In this document: positions 1 through 8,050 of the stretch, in pieces | How the letters are laid out: every line of letters starts with the position of its first letter | Numbering within the stretch: the stretch's first letter is position 1 | Source of the DNA: Anaerolineaceae bacterium UBA2274 | GTDB taxonomy: Bacteria; Chloroflexota; Anaerolineae; Anaerolineales; Anaerolineaceae | NCBI GenBank assembly: GCA_002347705.1 | Contig: DDWY01000078.1 | Coordinates: forward strand, 1-26,469 | DNA: 26,469 nt | Reading direction: 5' to 3' | Notes under the pieces: generated by a model | The model's input: only the letters and a program-made list of their open reading frames with translations | The model's database searches: none | What the model was told of the DNA's origin: nothing | Program-made: the position numbers and the translations under genes

Positions 1-322
1 AGAGCTGGAGCTGGGAGCGGGCGTCAGTCTCGATGGAAACATAGCGCTCGATCAGGCTGCAGGGAAAGTCAGGGCATTCCGCGCAGGTCTGGCGCACGCG
101 GTTGACAGCACACTTTCGCAAAGCGCAAGCCTGGCACATCTTGCTTTCGAGCCTTTGCTCGCTATGACAGCCGTGGCAAGTCATTTCTGATGGGGAATAC
201 CAGCTACTTTCGCTCGAATACTCTGCTGCCAGCCAGATCTGATGTGCCCGATCCTGTTTTTCGGTGGCCTGGTAGACGGGGCATTCCTCACAATTCATGC
301 CGCAAAAGGACCAATGAGCCAT
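1..322 (-). CDS. DUF3795-like cysteine-rich protein, 3' end cut by window edge
   Basis: This reading frame is open from an ATG at 322 down to the first base of the window, giving about 107 residues without a stop. The start is supported by a GGAGG ribosome site about 5 nt upstream. The N-terminus reads CGMNCEECPVY, close to the CGxxCxxCPxY opening of DUF3795 proteins. Further cysteine groups follow: CHGCH, CQAC, RKC and CAECPDFPC. This pattern suggests a small metal-binding or Fe-S protein, but the family has no firmly assigned role. It lies 157 nt downstream of the GNAT gene on the same strand and may be the last gene of that operon. The family call is from the motif only, and the C-terminus lies outside the window. 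Confidence 0.75.
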   Translation of the reverse strand, partial: MAHWSFCGMNCEECPVYQATEKQDRAHQIWLAAEYSSESSWYSPSEMTCHGCHSEQRLESKMCQACALRKCAVNRVRQTCAECPDFPCSLIERYVSIETDARSQLQL

Positions 323-479
323 TGCGCCTCCTTCCACTAAACGAACGGTACAGCATAAATCGCAGCATGAATCATGCCAGTTTGAGGTGAGTCAGGGACG
401 ACTTGGGGAAAAGGTCCCAGGAGTTGGGGATCATCGCAAGATGTTTTACCTCAGGGTTGGAAATGAGGCAGAAGATATA

Positions 480-926
480 TCAGAGGTTATCTTCGTTGAG
501 GGATTTGTTGCGGTAATTCAGATCCGGGCGGGTTTGCCAGCCCTGGCTTTCCCAAAAGGCGTTACCTTGCTGATTGCTCGCAAAAACCAACATGCCAACT
601 CGATTGATCCCTTCCGCCCTCAGAGCATCGCAGGCAGCCTCTGCAAGCTGCTTTCCGATACCCTTGCCCTGGTGTTTGGGCAGAACAACAGCGTGGTAGA
701 TGTAGCCGCGCCTGCCGTCATGCCCGGCGAGGATGCCGCCGATAATTTCTTCGCCAATTTCTGCAACAAAGCAGGTGGTGGGGTTGCGTTTCAGAAATTT
801 CTGAATGCCTGCTTCGCTGTCGTCCAGGCTGCGCAGTCCCTTGGTAAAACCAGGCACACTGTTCCATAGGGCGAACAGTGCGGGGTAATCCTGGGGGGTC
901 ATCGAGCGCAGTATAGCTTCAGCCAT
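480..926 (-). CDS. GNAT-family N-acetyltransferase
   Basis: A 148-residue protein of the usual size for a single GNAT domain. Near residues 84-95 it has the acetyl-CoA pyrophosphate loop QGKGIGKQL (family pattern Q/RxxGxG/A), preceded by a YIYHAVVLP strand. Downstream are an NRVGMLVFASNQQGNAFWESQGW segment that matches GNAT motif B (broken as NRVGMLV / FASNQQGNAFWE / SQGW) and a C-terminal region. The protein would transfer an acetyl group from acetyl-CoA to an amine. The substrate cannot be read from sequence. The start at 926 lies 9 nt after the ATP-grasp gene stop, so the two are probably co-transcribed and may act on the same substrate (inference). Confidence 0.88.
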   Translation of the reverse strand: MAEAILRSMTPQDYPALFALWNSVPGFTKGLRSLDDSEAGIQKFLKRNPTTCFVAEIGEEIIGGILAGHDGRRGYIYHAVVLPKHQGKGIGKQLAEAACDALRAEGINRVGMLVFASNQQGNAFWESQGWQTRPDLNYRNKSLNEDNL

Positions 927-935
927 AATCTAATA

Positions 936-1997
936 TTATATCAGTCCGTAACGTGCCAGAGCGGTATTGAGGATCAGGTTGATCAACTCGGTGTGGCTCA
1001 TGCCGTCAGCGTTGGCTTCTATGACGATATCTGACAACTTGGGCATCAGACCTGGCAAAGGATTGATTTCGAGGATGTAGGGTTTGAAATTGTCGTTTTT
1101 GTCGAGCCGGAAGTCAATCCGGGCGAAATCGAGCGCGCCAGTCACGCGAAAGACAGCTGCCGCAAGCCAGTTGAGATCATCCACCATGTCTTCATCCAGG
1201 GGTGCGGGGCAAAGATACTCGAGCTCAGCCGCCAGGGCGGTTTTCAGGTAGTTGTCGTAGACACCATCGGTCTCCAGGTAGGGGTCGAGATTGACTTCCA
1301 TGGGCGGCAAAAAGTGCAGGCCAGCGTGAATGCGGTGCGCGTTTTCATCCTTAGGAATTCGGCGGGCTACCGGACCGATCAGGTTGCCAATCAAGCCAAC
1401 TGTGACCTCACGCCCTTCAATGAAGCGCTCTACCAGGGCTGGTTGTTTATAGCGTTTGAGGATGTACCTTAGTTGTGTTCGAAGTTCATCATCGTTGTGC
1501 AGGATGGACTGGTAGGTGATGCCCATGCCCGTGCCTTCACGGCTGGGTTTGATGAACAAAGGGTAGTGCATGCCTTCATCCAGAGGTTCGTCTTCGCGCT
1601 CGAAAGATTGAAATTCAGGCGTGGGCAGGTTGTGCCAGGCGAGAATACGCTTGGTCATGGGTTTGTCGAGAGAAAGCGCGAGCGTGAGAACCTTTGAGCC
1701 CGTGTAGGGAATCCGCAGTTTTTCGAGAATAGCTGGTATTTGCGCTTCGCGCGAGTCGCCAAAATGGCTCTCGGCAATATTGAAACAGATGTCGGGTTTA
1801 TAGGCGCGAACGGTATCGATAATGGATTCGTCCGCTTCGAGGAACTCACATTCGTGTCCGCCGGCGCGAATGGCGTCGCACAGAGTGAGCACTGTTGACT
1901 CAGAGTCAAGGTCGTCCCACTGATCCTCACTCATGCCTTCAAAAGCAGGCGCATTCGCCTTGATGTTCGCCAAAACCGCAACGCGGAATTTCTTCAT
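936..1997 (-). CDS. ATP-grasp ligase, D-alanine-D-alanine ligase-like
   Basis: 353 residues, near the usual D-Ala-D-Ala ligase length. ATP-grasp landmarks are visible: a nucleotide-binding lysine in LFIKPSREGTGMG (K150), EGREVTVG (194-201), RIDFRLD (293-299) and the metal-binding E310/N312 in EINPLPGL. The N-terminal substrate region is unusual: where canonical Ddl has a PxLHGxxGEDG-type segment, this protein has CFNIAESHFGDSREAQ (71-86). A dipeptide or amino-acid ligase other than cell-wall Ddl is therefore possible. The ATG at 1997 has a GGGAG site about 9 nt upstream, and a TTTACA-N16-TATAAT promoter lies at 2036-2063. It heads an apparent operon with the GNAT gene. Membership in the superfamily is secure; the substrate is not. 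Confidence 0.88.
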   Translation of the reverse strand: MKKFRVAVLANIKANAPAFEGMSEDQWDDLDSESTVLTLCDAIRAGGHECEFLEADESIIDTVRAYKPDICFNIAESHFGDSREAQIPAILEKLRIPYTGSKVLTLALSLDKPMTKRILAWHNLPTPEFQSFEREDEPLDEGMHYPLFIKPSREGTGMGITYQSILHNDDELRTQLRYILKRYKQPALVERFIEGREVTVGLIGNLIGPVARRIPKDENAHRIHAGLHFLPPMEVNLDPYLETDGVYDNYLKTALAAELEYLCPAPLDEDMVDDLNWLAAAVFRVTGALDFARIDFRLDKNDNFKPYILEINPLPGLMPKLSDIVIEANADGMSHTELINLILNTALARYGLI

Positions 1998-2035
1998 TTG
2001 TCAATTCTCCCGGAGTAATTGTGATAAGCAACAGA

Positions 2036-2063
2036 ATTATAGTCACTTTGATTTGCATGTAAA
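2036..2063 (-). promoter_or_regulatory. sigma-70-type promoter of the ATP-grasp/GNAT operon
   Basis: On the minus strand a TTTACA -35 box (2058-2063) and a TATAAT -10 box (2036-2041) are separated by 16 nt. They lie about 40 nt upstream of the ATP-grasp start codon. Seen by eye; no transcript data. Confidence 0.55.
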
Positions 2064-2094
2064 ATGAAATCAAGGTCTTTTATAGGATCATGAT

Positions 2095-2123
2095 AAAAGC
2101 CTCCCAGTTTGCCTGGGAGGCTT
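2095..2123 (-). terminator. Rho-independent terminator after the MFS gene
   Basis: An 11-bp perfect inverted repeat (AAGCCTCCCAG / CTGGGAGGCTT, loop 5 nt) is followed on the minus strand by TTTTAT. It starts 28 nt past the stop codon of the MFS transporter, so it ends the mannosidase-dus-MFS transcript. There is no T-tract on the plus side. Confidence 0.85.
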
Positions 2124-2151
2124 ATAAACGCAATAGGCTTCAAGCTCAGGA

Positions 2152-3480
2152 TCATTCAACCACAATCATCAGTTCATCTTCGGCTTTTGCTTTGCGAGCT
2201 CCGCGTTCGAGGTCAACCCTCTGGAGCATCAGCATGCCGGCGATGAAGAAGATCACCAGAGAAATAATACCGAAGCGAACGTTGCCGGTAAGCTTGGTAA
2301 CTAATGCCATGATTGCCGGACCGATGACGGTGTTGAATTTCTCTGAGACGCTGAAAAAGCCGAAGAATTCCGCGCTCTTGCTCTTGGGCATCAGTTTACC
2401 AATCAAGGAGCGGCTCAGTGCCTGGCTGCCGCCCTGCACGGTTGCCACACCAAAGCCCAACACGAACATGTGCCAGTCCTTGGTCATGAAGTAACCCACA
2501 ATTGCCACCAGGGTATAGACGAGCAGGCTGATCGTGATCGCTTTTTTGTTGCCGAGAGTCTTGCTCAATTTCCCGAACAGCAGGGCGAACGGCGCGGCAA
2601 CAAACTGAACCATCAGGAATGTGCCCAGCACGGTCATGGTGCCAAAACCCAGGTCTGCTGCATAGACTGCAGCCATGGTGATGATGGTGCCGATGCCGTT
2701 GGAATACACCAGGAAGGTCAGCAGGAACCAGAAAAGATCCTGGTAGTCACGGATCTCACGAAAAGTCTTGCCAAGACGCTGCAAACTGACTTTGACGCTA
2801 TTCTGGCCGAGTTCGCTTGCTTCTGCCATGGCAGCTGGCTCTTTGATCTTTTTGAAGAGAGGGATGGAAAAGACTGCCCACCAGACCGCTACACTTGCCA
2901 GGCTGAGGCGCATCATCAATTGCGTGGCTTCCTCATTAGGCATGTTCGGCAGCAGGCTTGGACCAACATAGATCATGACAACGTTGATGAGCAGCAGCAA
3001 TCCACCGCCGATGTACCCAAGGGCGTACCCGCGGGAAGAAACCTTGTCGATGTCTTCGGGTTTTGCCACATGCGGCAGCAGGGAGTCGTAAAAAACGAGC
3101 GAGCCGGCGAAACCGATCGTGCCAAGGATGTAGAGAACGATGGTGAGGGTTAGATGCTCAGGACCGGTGGCAAAGAATAATAAAGCGGTGCTGATGACGC
3201 CGAGGGCTGCGAAGAGCCCGAGGAAGAGCTTTTTGGAGGCTTTGAAATCCGCGATGCCGCCGAGGATGGGGCTGAGCAAGGCGGCGATCAGGCTGCCGAT
3301 GGCAACGGCATTACCCCAAATCGGCACGGAAGCTCCGGAGGCAATATAGGTGGCAAAGTAGACGGGCAGGATCGCTCCCATGATGGTGGTGGCAAAGGCA
3401 GAGTTCGCCCAATCGTACATGGTCCAGGCGCGGATAACACTCTTATAACTTTTATCATCCAAAGATTTATTCAGATTCAT
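2152..3480 (-). CDS. MFS transporter, UMF1 / Atg22-like family
   Basis: A 442-residue, highly hydrophobic protein with about twelve predicted membrane segments. The N-terminus contains WTMYDWANSAFATTIMGAILP (split WTMYDWANSAF / ATTIMGAILP), the signature of the UMF1/Atg22-like branch of the major facilitator superfamily. The C-terminal half keeps a GxGxATVQGGSQALSRSLIG-type loop (QGGSQALSRS), also typical of the branch. In fungi Atg22 exports amino acids from the vacuole; bacterial substrates are mostly unknown. The ATG at 3480 follows an AAGGAG site with 8-nt spacing. It is the last gene before a terminator and lies 68 nt downstream of dus, with the mannosidase upstream. A link to mannoside breakdown products is possible but unproven. 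Confidence 0.9.
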   Translation of the reverse strand: MNLNKSLDDKSYKSVIRAWTMYDWANSAFATTIMGAILPVYFATYIASGASVPIWGNAVAIGSLIAALLSPILGGIADFKASKKLFLGLFAALGVISTALLFFATGPEHLTLTIVLYILGTIGFAGSLVFYDSLLPHVAKPEDIDKVSSRGYALGYIGGGLLLLINVVMIYVGPSLLPNMPNEEATQLMMRLSLASVAVWWAVFSIPLFKKIKEPAAMAEASELGQNSVKVSLQRLGKTFREIRDYQDLFWFLLTFLVYSNGIGTIITMAAVYAADLGFGTMTVLGTFLMVQFVAAPFALLFGKLSKTLGNKKAITISLLVYTLVAIVGYFMTKDWHMFVLGFGVATVQGGSQALSRSLIGKLMPKSKSAEFFGFFSVSEKFNTVIGPAIMALVTKLTGNVRFGIISLVIFFIAGMLMLQRVDLERGARKAKAEDELMIVVE

Positions 3481-3548
3481 TGACAGTCTCCTTGTGTGGT
3501 CAGTTTTTTATTAATTTTACCCCTGGATGTAAGAACATCCGGAGGAAT

Positions 3549-4520
3549 TCACACAATTTTTGCACCCAGATTAGTTAAGGTTTCATTGATTAATGTTAAT
3601 AGTTGATTGGCATCGCTGCAGGTTAGCAGGGTTCGCATAGTTTCGCGCGGAAGCGCATAGGGCTCCAGATAAGCTTTTAGGTATTTGCGAAAAGGCATGA
3701 TGGCGTTTTCAGGGTTGTTTTCAAGCATATCCTTGAACTGCCAGAGAGTAGTATCCGCCACTTCCTGGATGCTGATTTCATTCCGATTGCGCCATGAAAA
3801 AATCCAGGGATTAGCTTTGGCTGCCCGTCCGATCATGACTGCGTCGCAGCCAGTTTCCTCCAGCATGCGCCGCGCGTCTGCGGGAGTGGCGACGTCACCA
3901 TTACCAATGACAGGCAGCTGGGGAAAAGCGCGCTTCAATTCAGCAATATGCTGCCACTGCGCCGGTTTTTGATAGGAGATCTTGCCGGTGCGTCCGTGCA
4001 GCGCGATGGCTTTTGCGCCATTCTCTGCCGCCAGGTTGGCTATCTCAAGGAAGTTTTGGGTATTGCTGTCCCAACCAATCCGTGTCTTGACGGTGACAGG
4101 AACCTTCACCGCCCGCGAAACTAACGCGACAGCATCTTTGACCAATTGCGGGTTGCGCATCATGCCCACGCCAGCCCCGCGACCTGCCACACTTTTGGCG
4201 GCACAACCCATGTTGATGTCGATCATGTCGGGGTGGAAATCCTCCTCAATGCGGGCAGCGCACTCCGCCATGCGGACCGCATCGTTGTCTAGCAGCTGCG
4301 CGGCGAAGGGGCGCTCTTCTTCTCGCGCGAGGAGGCGTTTTTTCTGGTAATTTTTCTGGTTGGCGTAGTCGAGGGTGTTGATGAATTCGGAAACCGAATA
4401 GGCAGAACCAAGCCTGCGAGTGAGAAGTCGAAAGGCTGCATCTGAAATGCCATCCATGGGTGCCAGAATCAGGCGGCCATGGATGGGGATGTCGGCTATG
4501 AAGAAGTCGGCTTGAGTCAA
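3549..4520 (-). CDS. dus: tRNA-dihydrouridine synthase (Dus family), TTG start
   Basis: The FMN enzyme reduces uridine to dihydrouridine in the tRNA D-loop. From a TTG at 4520 the product is 323 residues, the normal Dus size. Landmarks are APMDGISDAAFR (20-31), INMGC with the catalytic cysteine C106, ALHGRTG, IGNGDV and MIGRAAKANPWIF. An ATG at 4634 in the same frame would overlap the mannosidase gene by about 100 nt and add a Ser/Ala-rich tail foreign to the family. TTG instead leaves a 10-nt gap and has GAGG about 8 nt upstream. The residue after the catalytic Cys is Ala (GCAAK) where most Dus proteins have Pro. Start choice is inference; family is certain. Confidence 0.92.
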   Translation of the reverse strand: MTQADFFIADIPIHGRLILAPMDGISDAAFRLLTRRLGSAYSVSEFINTLDYANQKNYQKKRLLAREEERPFAAQLLDNDAVRMAECAARIEEDFHPDMIDINMGCAAKSVAGRGAGVGMMRNPQLVKDAVALVSRAVKVPVTVKTRIGWDSNTQNFLEIANLAAENGAKAIALHGRTGKISYQKPAQWQHIAELKRAFPQLPVIGNGDVATPADARRMLEETGCDAVMIGRAAKANPWIFSWRNRNEISIQEVADTTLWQFKDMLENNPENAIMPFRKYLKAYLEPYALPRETMRTLLTCSDANQLLTLINETLTNLGAKIV

Positions 4521-4530
4521 AACCGGGGCC

Positions 4531-7419
4531 TCAGCCTGTGATCTTGAACAAGATGCTGATAATGCGCCTGGATGGAACCTCAAGCTCCACGCTGCCGTCA
4601 GGCTGCTGCACCAGGTCGTGTATGAGGCTTTCATCCAGTTTCACGAGGTGCGCGCTGCTGTTGAGCAGATTGGGTTTCAAGCGCAATTGGATGCTTTTAT
4701 CCCCCAGGTTGACCCCACGCACTACCCAGCCGCTCTCGTCCTTGGCTTCTTTGACGGCAGTGATCATGAATTCGGGGTGAGACACTTCCACCATGGCGCC
4801 CTCACTTGGAAGGCTGCCTTCATGCAGGCTGGAAGTTCTGAAGTCCAGGTCTGTTTGGAAGGATTGCGCCAATTTGAAGGCTTCGAAAAAGTCCGCGCCA
4901 TGCGGAATGATGCAAAAATCAAAGGTGTACGGGCGCAACTCCTGGGCGTCGGGCGTCATCAGAGGCGGACCGGCATGACCAACCCGGTTCCAGAGGTCGT
5001 CCCGGCTAAGCCAGCCAACGGAACGCAGCAGGGTGAGGTCAATCACAGCTTCACCGTTCTCGTCGCGAACTACAGCAACTTCGGGTAATCCGCGATTGGC
5101 AATCATCAAGCCGCCCTGTTCATCGCTGACGTCCACGAAACTGCGTTGGGGCACTTCGGGTCGGGGTAACTCACGCCAGGTGCTGTCGCTCTGGGGGAGA
5201 TCGATCGGGCGTGTGAGGATGTCATAGTGGCCATCATAACGGGCTGTATCCACCTTCAGACCGGTTTGGAACTTGACTCCGAGGCGGTGATCGAGAGCCT
5301 CATTTTCGAAGTAGATTTGCACCTCAGCCTGGGGTACATCCTTGATCAGGGTAACCAGAACATCGAGGGTGTGTGTGATGGCGCTTTCTTCACGACTATC
5401 TCGCGATTCCGTCAGGGAGAAGGGCAGTTCGAGCGTCAGGCTTAGGATGAGCGTCTCGTAGAGGCTGGTTTTATAGGTGCTTGCAGAAACCAGGTTGGCT
5501 CTTACTTCACGGTCATTCTCCGGGGGTGTAAAGTTGTACTCATCGCCGCGGTCTCCCACATCCACGATCTGGCACAGCCCCTCAAAAACCTGTCCTGTTC
5601 GAAGGTCCTTCAAGCTGAGGCTGCCATCATCACCGCCGACATGGATTTCCAGGAATTGGTTTGAGATGAAATCGTCCAGGTCCTCCTCCGCTTCATCCCA
5701 GATCTCGTCCGGTTCATCCGATTTGCAGACCCAATAGGTGCGGTAGCCCACCGCAGGCAAATCTTCCGCGAAAATGTCGATGGAGGCCGTCGGCACATTG
5801 AAGACTTTTACCCTGACAATCGTTTCCGGGTCAGAATTTGAGATGAGGGCGGTCACCTGCTTGAAAGCGTCCGAAAGATTCTCAAGATCGGGTTTGAGCA
5901 GGGATGAAAACTCCGCTTCCACACAGGGCAGACCATCTTCATCTGTCAGACTGGCATAAATCAGACTCTTCCCGCCATGACCAGACTCTAAAGCACCCTG
6001 CAGAAGCCCCATAAGTTCTCTGAGAGGATAGGTATTGGACTCTTCAAATTCGCGCACACCATACAGGCAATCTACCGTGACTTTTTTCCCCTCGGAATCA
6101 ATTACGCGCAGGCATTTGACCCCATGGGGCAGGTCTATCGCGGTGTTTACGATCGAACTGCACTGGTAGGGAGAAGCATTGAAAACCGTTATAGCGGCAT
6201 ACTCAGCGTGTTCTCCCTCCCGGGAAGTGTTGATCTCGAAGCTGAGAGCGTCCAGCGACTGACTCGTGAGTTCTTCGCCGATCTGATCGACCTGGTCGAA
6301 GCGTGTAATCATGTCTTTGTGGGTATCATCGATGGAGCAACCACAAATCGAGTCGTGTGGGTGATTGCTGATGAGCAACTTCCAGGCCTGGTTTACAACC
6401 GAACCGGGGTCTGCGACGCGGCTGGATTTTTGAAATTCTACTGGAGGCGTGAAAGCATTTTTCCCGCGGGTTTGCAGTTCAGCCCAGGTGGTAAAGGGTT
6501 CCACCCAACGTTCAAGTAGATTCTGCGAGTAGTGATTGCGCTGCTTAATCCACATGCGGGCTGAAAGTACGGCCGGCAGAATGTGGGCTTTGTGAGGATC
6601 ACGCAGTTCACCTTGCAAGGTCTGAAGGCTTGTGTTTTGCGCGGAAATTTCGTCGGAAACAGCAGACAGGTATGCTGGAAGGGTGGAGTGAATTGCCTGT
6701 CGAGCGGACTGGTTATTTTGGTTGAAATAGCGCAAATGCTCAGGCAGTTCAGGGCGGGGTTCAAGATGATCAGTGCCGCGCATCATCAGGTAATGCGAAC
6801 TCGGGTTATAGGGCTGAAGCTTGTCAGCTTTGGCGTTGAGGAGATTGAGCGATTGATCAGGATCAGCGGCAGGCCAATCAGCGATGTTACCATAACCATC
6901 ATAGAGGTGAGCCAATAAAACACTACTTCCATCGGGAGATTGCCAATTGAGCAACGTGGGCGAGCCGTCTGGCACGCCGCGCCACAGGCAAGCGGTATCC
7001 ATGTGAAAGCCATTCAGGATTTGCGGCAGCTGAGAGAGATGCCCAAAGGGGTCAGGGATGTAGCCAACCATCATGCGCTGACCAAAGATCTGGCAGATAT
7101 CCTTGCCGATCAACAAGTTGCGCACGAGCGACTCAGGAGAGACCAAAAATTCGTCCGGTAAGATGTACCATGGGCCAATGAGGACGCGCTGATTTTGGAT
7201 GTATTTCTGCAAGCGCGGCAGATTTGCCATGCGCACCTGCAAGTAATCCTCCAGCACGATCGTCTGCCCATCCAGCATGAAATGTTGGTAATCCGGGTCA
7301 TTATCCAGGATGATCAGGAGATTGTCCACGAGGTGGACGAGTTGCAGGCGGAACTGTTGAAAGGTTTTGTACCATTCGCGATCCCAATGCGTATGCGACA
7401 CAATATGCAGGGTTTGCAT
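4531..7419 (-). CDS. Glycoside hydrolase family 38 alpha-mannosidase (MngB-like)
   Basis: 962 residues. GH38 enzymes are zinc-dependent retaining alpha-mannosidases. The N-terminus carries the zinc motif HTHWDREWY (9-17, with H11 and D13), then GPWYILPDE with D89 at the position of the nucleophile/zinc ligand, YIPDPFGHLSQLPQIL (120-135), CLWRGVPD (145-151) and NHPHDSICGCS with H355 as the probable fourth ligand. The rest fits the middle and beta-sandwich domains. No signal peptide is seen, so it is probably cytoplasmic. Its HTHWDREW and GPWY forms resemble bacterial mannosylglycerate hydrolases (MngB) as well as generic alpha-mannosidases; the substrate is not determined. AAGGAG precedes the ATG by 6 nt. 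It heads the mannosidase-dus-MFS operon. Confidence 0.93.
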   Translation of the reverse strand: MQTLHIVSHTHWDREWYKTFQQFRLQLVHLVDNLLIILDNDPDYQHFMLDGQTIVLEDYLQVRMANLPRLQKYIQNQRVLIGPWYILPDEFLVSPESLVRNLLIGKDICQIFGQRMMVGYIPDPFGHLSQLPQILNGFHMDTACLWRGVPDGSPTLLNWQSPDGSSVLLAHLYDGYGNIADWPAADPDQSLNLLNAKADKLQPYNPSSHYLMMRGTDHLEPRPELPEHLRYFNQNNQSARQAIHSTLPAYLSAVSDEISAQNTSLQTLQGELRDPHKAHILPAVLSARMWIKQRNHYSQNLLERWVEPFTTWAELQTRGKNAFTPPVEFQKSSRVADPGSVVNQAWKLLISNHPHDSICGCSIDDTHKDMITRFDQVDQIGEELTSQSLDALSFEINTSREGEHAEYAAITVFNASPYQCSSIVNTAIDLPHGVKCLRVIDSEGKKVTVDCLYGVREFEESNTYPLRELMGLLQGALESGHGGKSLIYASLTDEDGLPCVEAEFSSLLKPDLENLSDAFKQVTALISNSDPETIVRVKVFNVPTASIDIFAEDLPAVGYRTYWVCKSDEPDEIWDEAEEDLDDFISNQFLEIHVGGDDGSLSLKDLRTGQVFEGLCQIVDVGDRGDEYNFTPPENDREVRANLVSASTYKTSLYETLILSLTLELPFSLTESRDSREESAITHTLDVLVTLIKDVPQAEVQIYFENEALDHRLGVKFQTGLKVDTARYDGHYDILTRPIDLPQSDSTWRELPRPEVPQRSFVDVSDEQGGLMIANRGLPEVAVVRDENGEAVIDLTLLRSVGWLSRDDLWNRVGHAGPPLMTPDAQELRPYTFDFCIIPHGADFFEAFKLAQSFQTDLDFRTSSLHEGSLPSEGAMVEVSHPEFMITAVKEAKDESGWVVRGVNLGDKSIQLRLKPNLLNSSAHLVKLDESLIHDLVQQPDGSVELEVPSRRIISILFKITG

Positions 7420-7500
7420 AAGCTCTCCTTAAGGCTCAGATTATTTCTAATTATGCCATAAAGGCACAGGTTTCGCTTATTTCAGTATTTCAGTATTGGG

Positions 7501-7544
7501 AAGTGCAAAAACGACACAGCAAAAAACCTTGCACTTTTGCACTT
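7501..7544. repeat. 10-bp inverted repeat in the mannosidase/groES divergent spacer
   Basis: AAGTGCAAAA at 7501-7510 is repeated in inverse orientation as TTTTGCACTT at 7535-7544, with a partial tandem copy (TTGCAC TTTTGCAC) in the right arm. The 313-nt spacer 7420-7732 otherwise holds the groESL promoter and CIRCE and no gene. The repeat may be an operator for the mannosidase operon or a dispersed repeat. Confidence 0.5.
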
Positions 7545-7644
7545 TCTCACATCCCCCCGCCCTCCAGTCCGTGGATGTAGCCCACTACGCGCCCTTTTTA
7601 CCTGCCAAAAATGTAAACATTTCGTAAGAAAATCTTACACAGGC

Positions 7645-7673
7645 TTGACTTATAGCCCCGGAGTGCGTATCAT
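7645..7673 (+). promoter_or_regulatory. sigma-70-type promoter of groESL
   Basis: TTGACT (7645-7650) and TATCAT (7668-7673) are separated by exactly 17 nt. The expected start of transcription falls inside the CIRCE operator immediately downstream, which is the usual arrangement for HrcA-repressed chaperone operons. Confidence 0.88.
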
Positions 7674-7676
7674 AAG

Positions 7677-7703
7677 TTAGCACTCAATCTTACGGAGTGC
7701 TAA
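7677..7703. promoter_or_regulatory. CIRCE operator (HrcA-binding site)
   Basis: A perfect consensus TTAGCACTC-N9-GAGTGCTAA. CIRCE is the inverted repeat bound by the heat-shock repressor HrcA in front of groESL and dnaK operons. It begins 4 nt after the -10 box and lies in the 5' untranslated region of groES. hrcA itself is not in this window. Confidence 0.97.
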
Positions 7704-7732
7704 TTTTACGAAAAATTAAACGGAGGAACCCC

Positions 7733-8023
7733 ATGACAATATCTATGCGACCTTTAGGAAGCCGGCTCGTGATCGAACCGATCGAGCAGGAAGAAGTAAC
7801 CGCTGGCGGCATCGTGCTGCCCGAAACCGCGAAAGAAAAACCCCAGAAGGGTACTGTGCTCGCCATTGGTCCCGGCGACCGCGACGACCAGGGCAACCGC
7901 ATCCCCTTGGATGTGCAGATTGGCGACACGGTGCTGTTTGCGAAATATTCCGGCACTGAGATCAAATATAACGGCAAGAAACTGTTAATCATGCGCGAGA
8001 GCGACGTCCTCGCGATTCTTTAA
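7733..8023 (+). CDS. groES: Co-chaperonin GroES (Hsp10)
   Basis: A 96-residue protein that forms the heptameric lid of the GroEL chamber. It begins [16 protein letters not shown] and has the mobile-loop and core features [16 protein letters not shown] and VLAIGPG, and ends with [18 protein letters not shown], typical of the family. The frame extends upstream to an ATG at 7697, but that codon lies inside CIRCE. The ATG at 7733 has GGAGG at 7722-7726 with 6-nt spacing and gives the family's normal length. It is followed after 27 nt by groEL and is expected to be heat-inducible by release of HrcA. Confidence 0.97.
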   Translation: MTISMRPLGSRLVIEPIEQEEVTAGGIVLPETAKEKPQKGTVLAIGPGDRDDQGNRIPLDVQIGDTVLFAKYSGTEIKYNGKKLLIMRESDVLAIL

Positions 8024-8050
8024 GATTATTGGAACAAGGAGATTAGAAAT

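Noticed and set aside
387..869. 160-codon plus-strand frame
   Set aside because: Mirror of the GNAT acetyltransferase gene; the GNAT frame has the acetyl-CoA motif and operon spacing.
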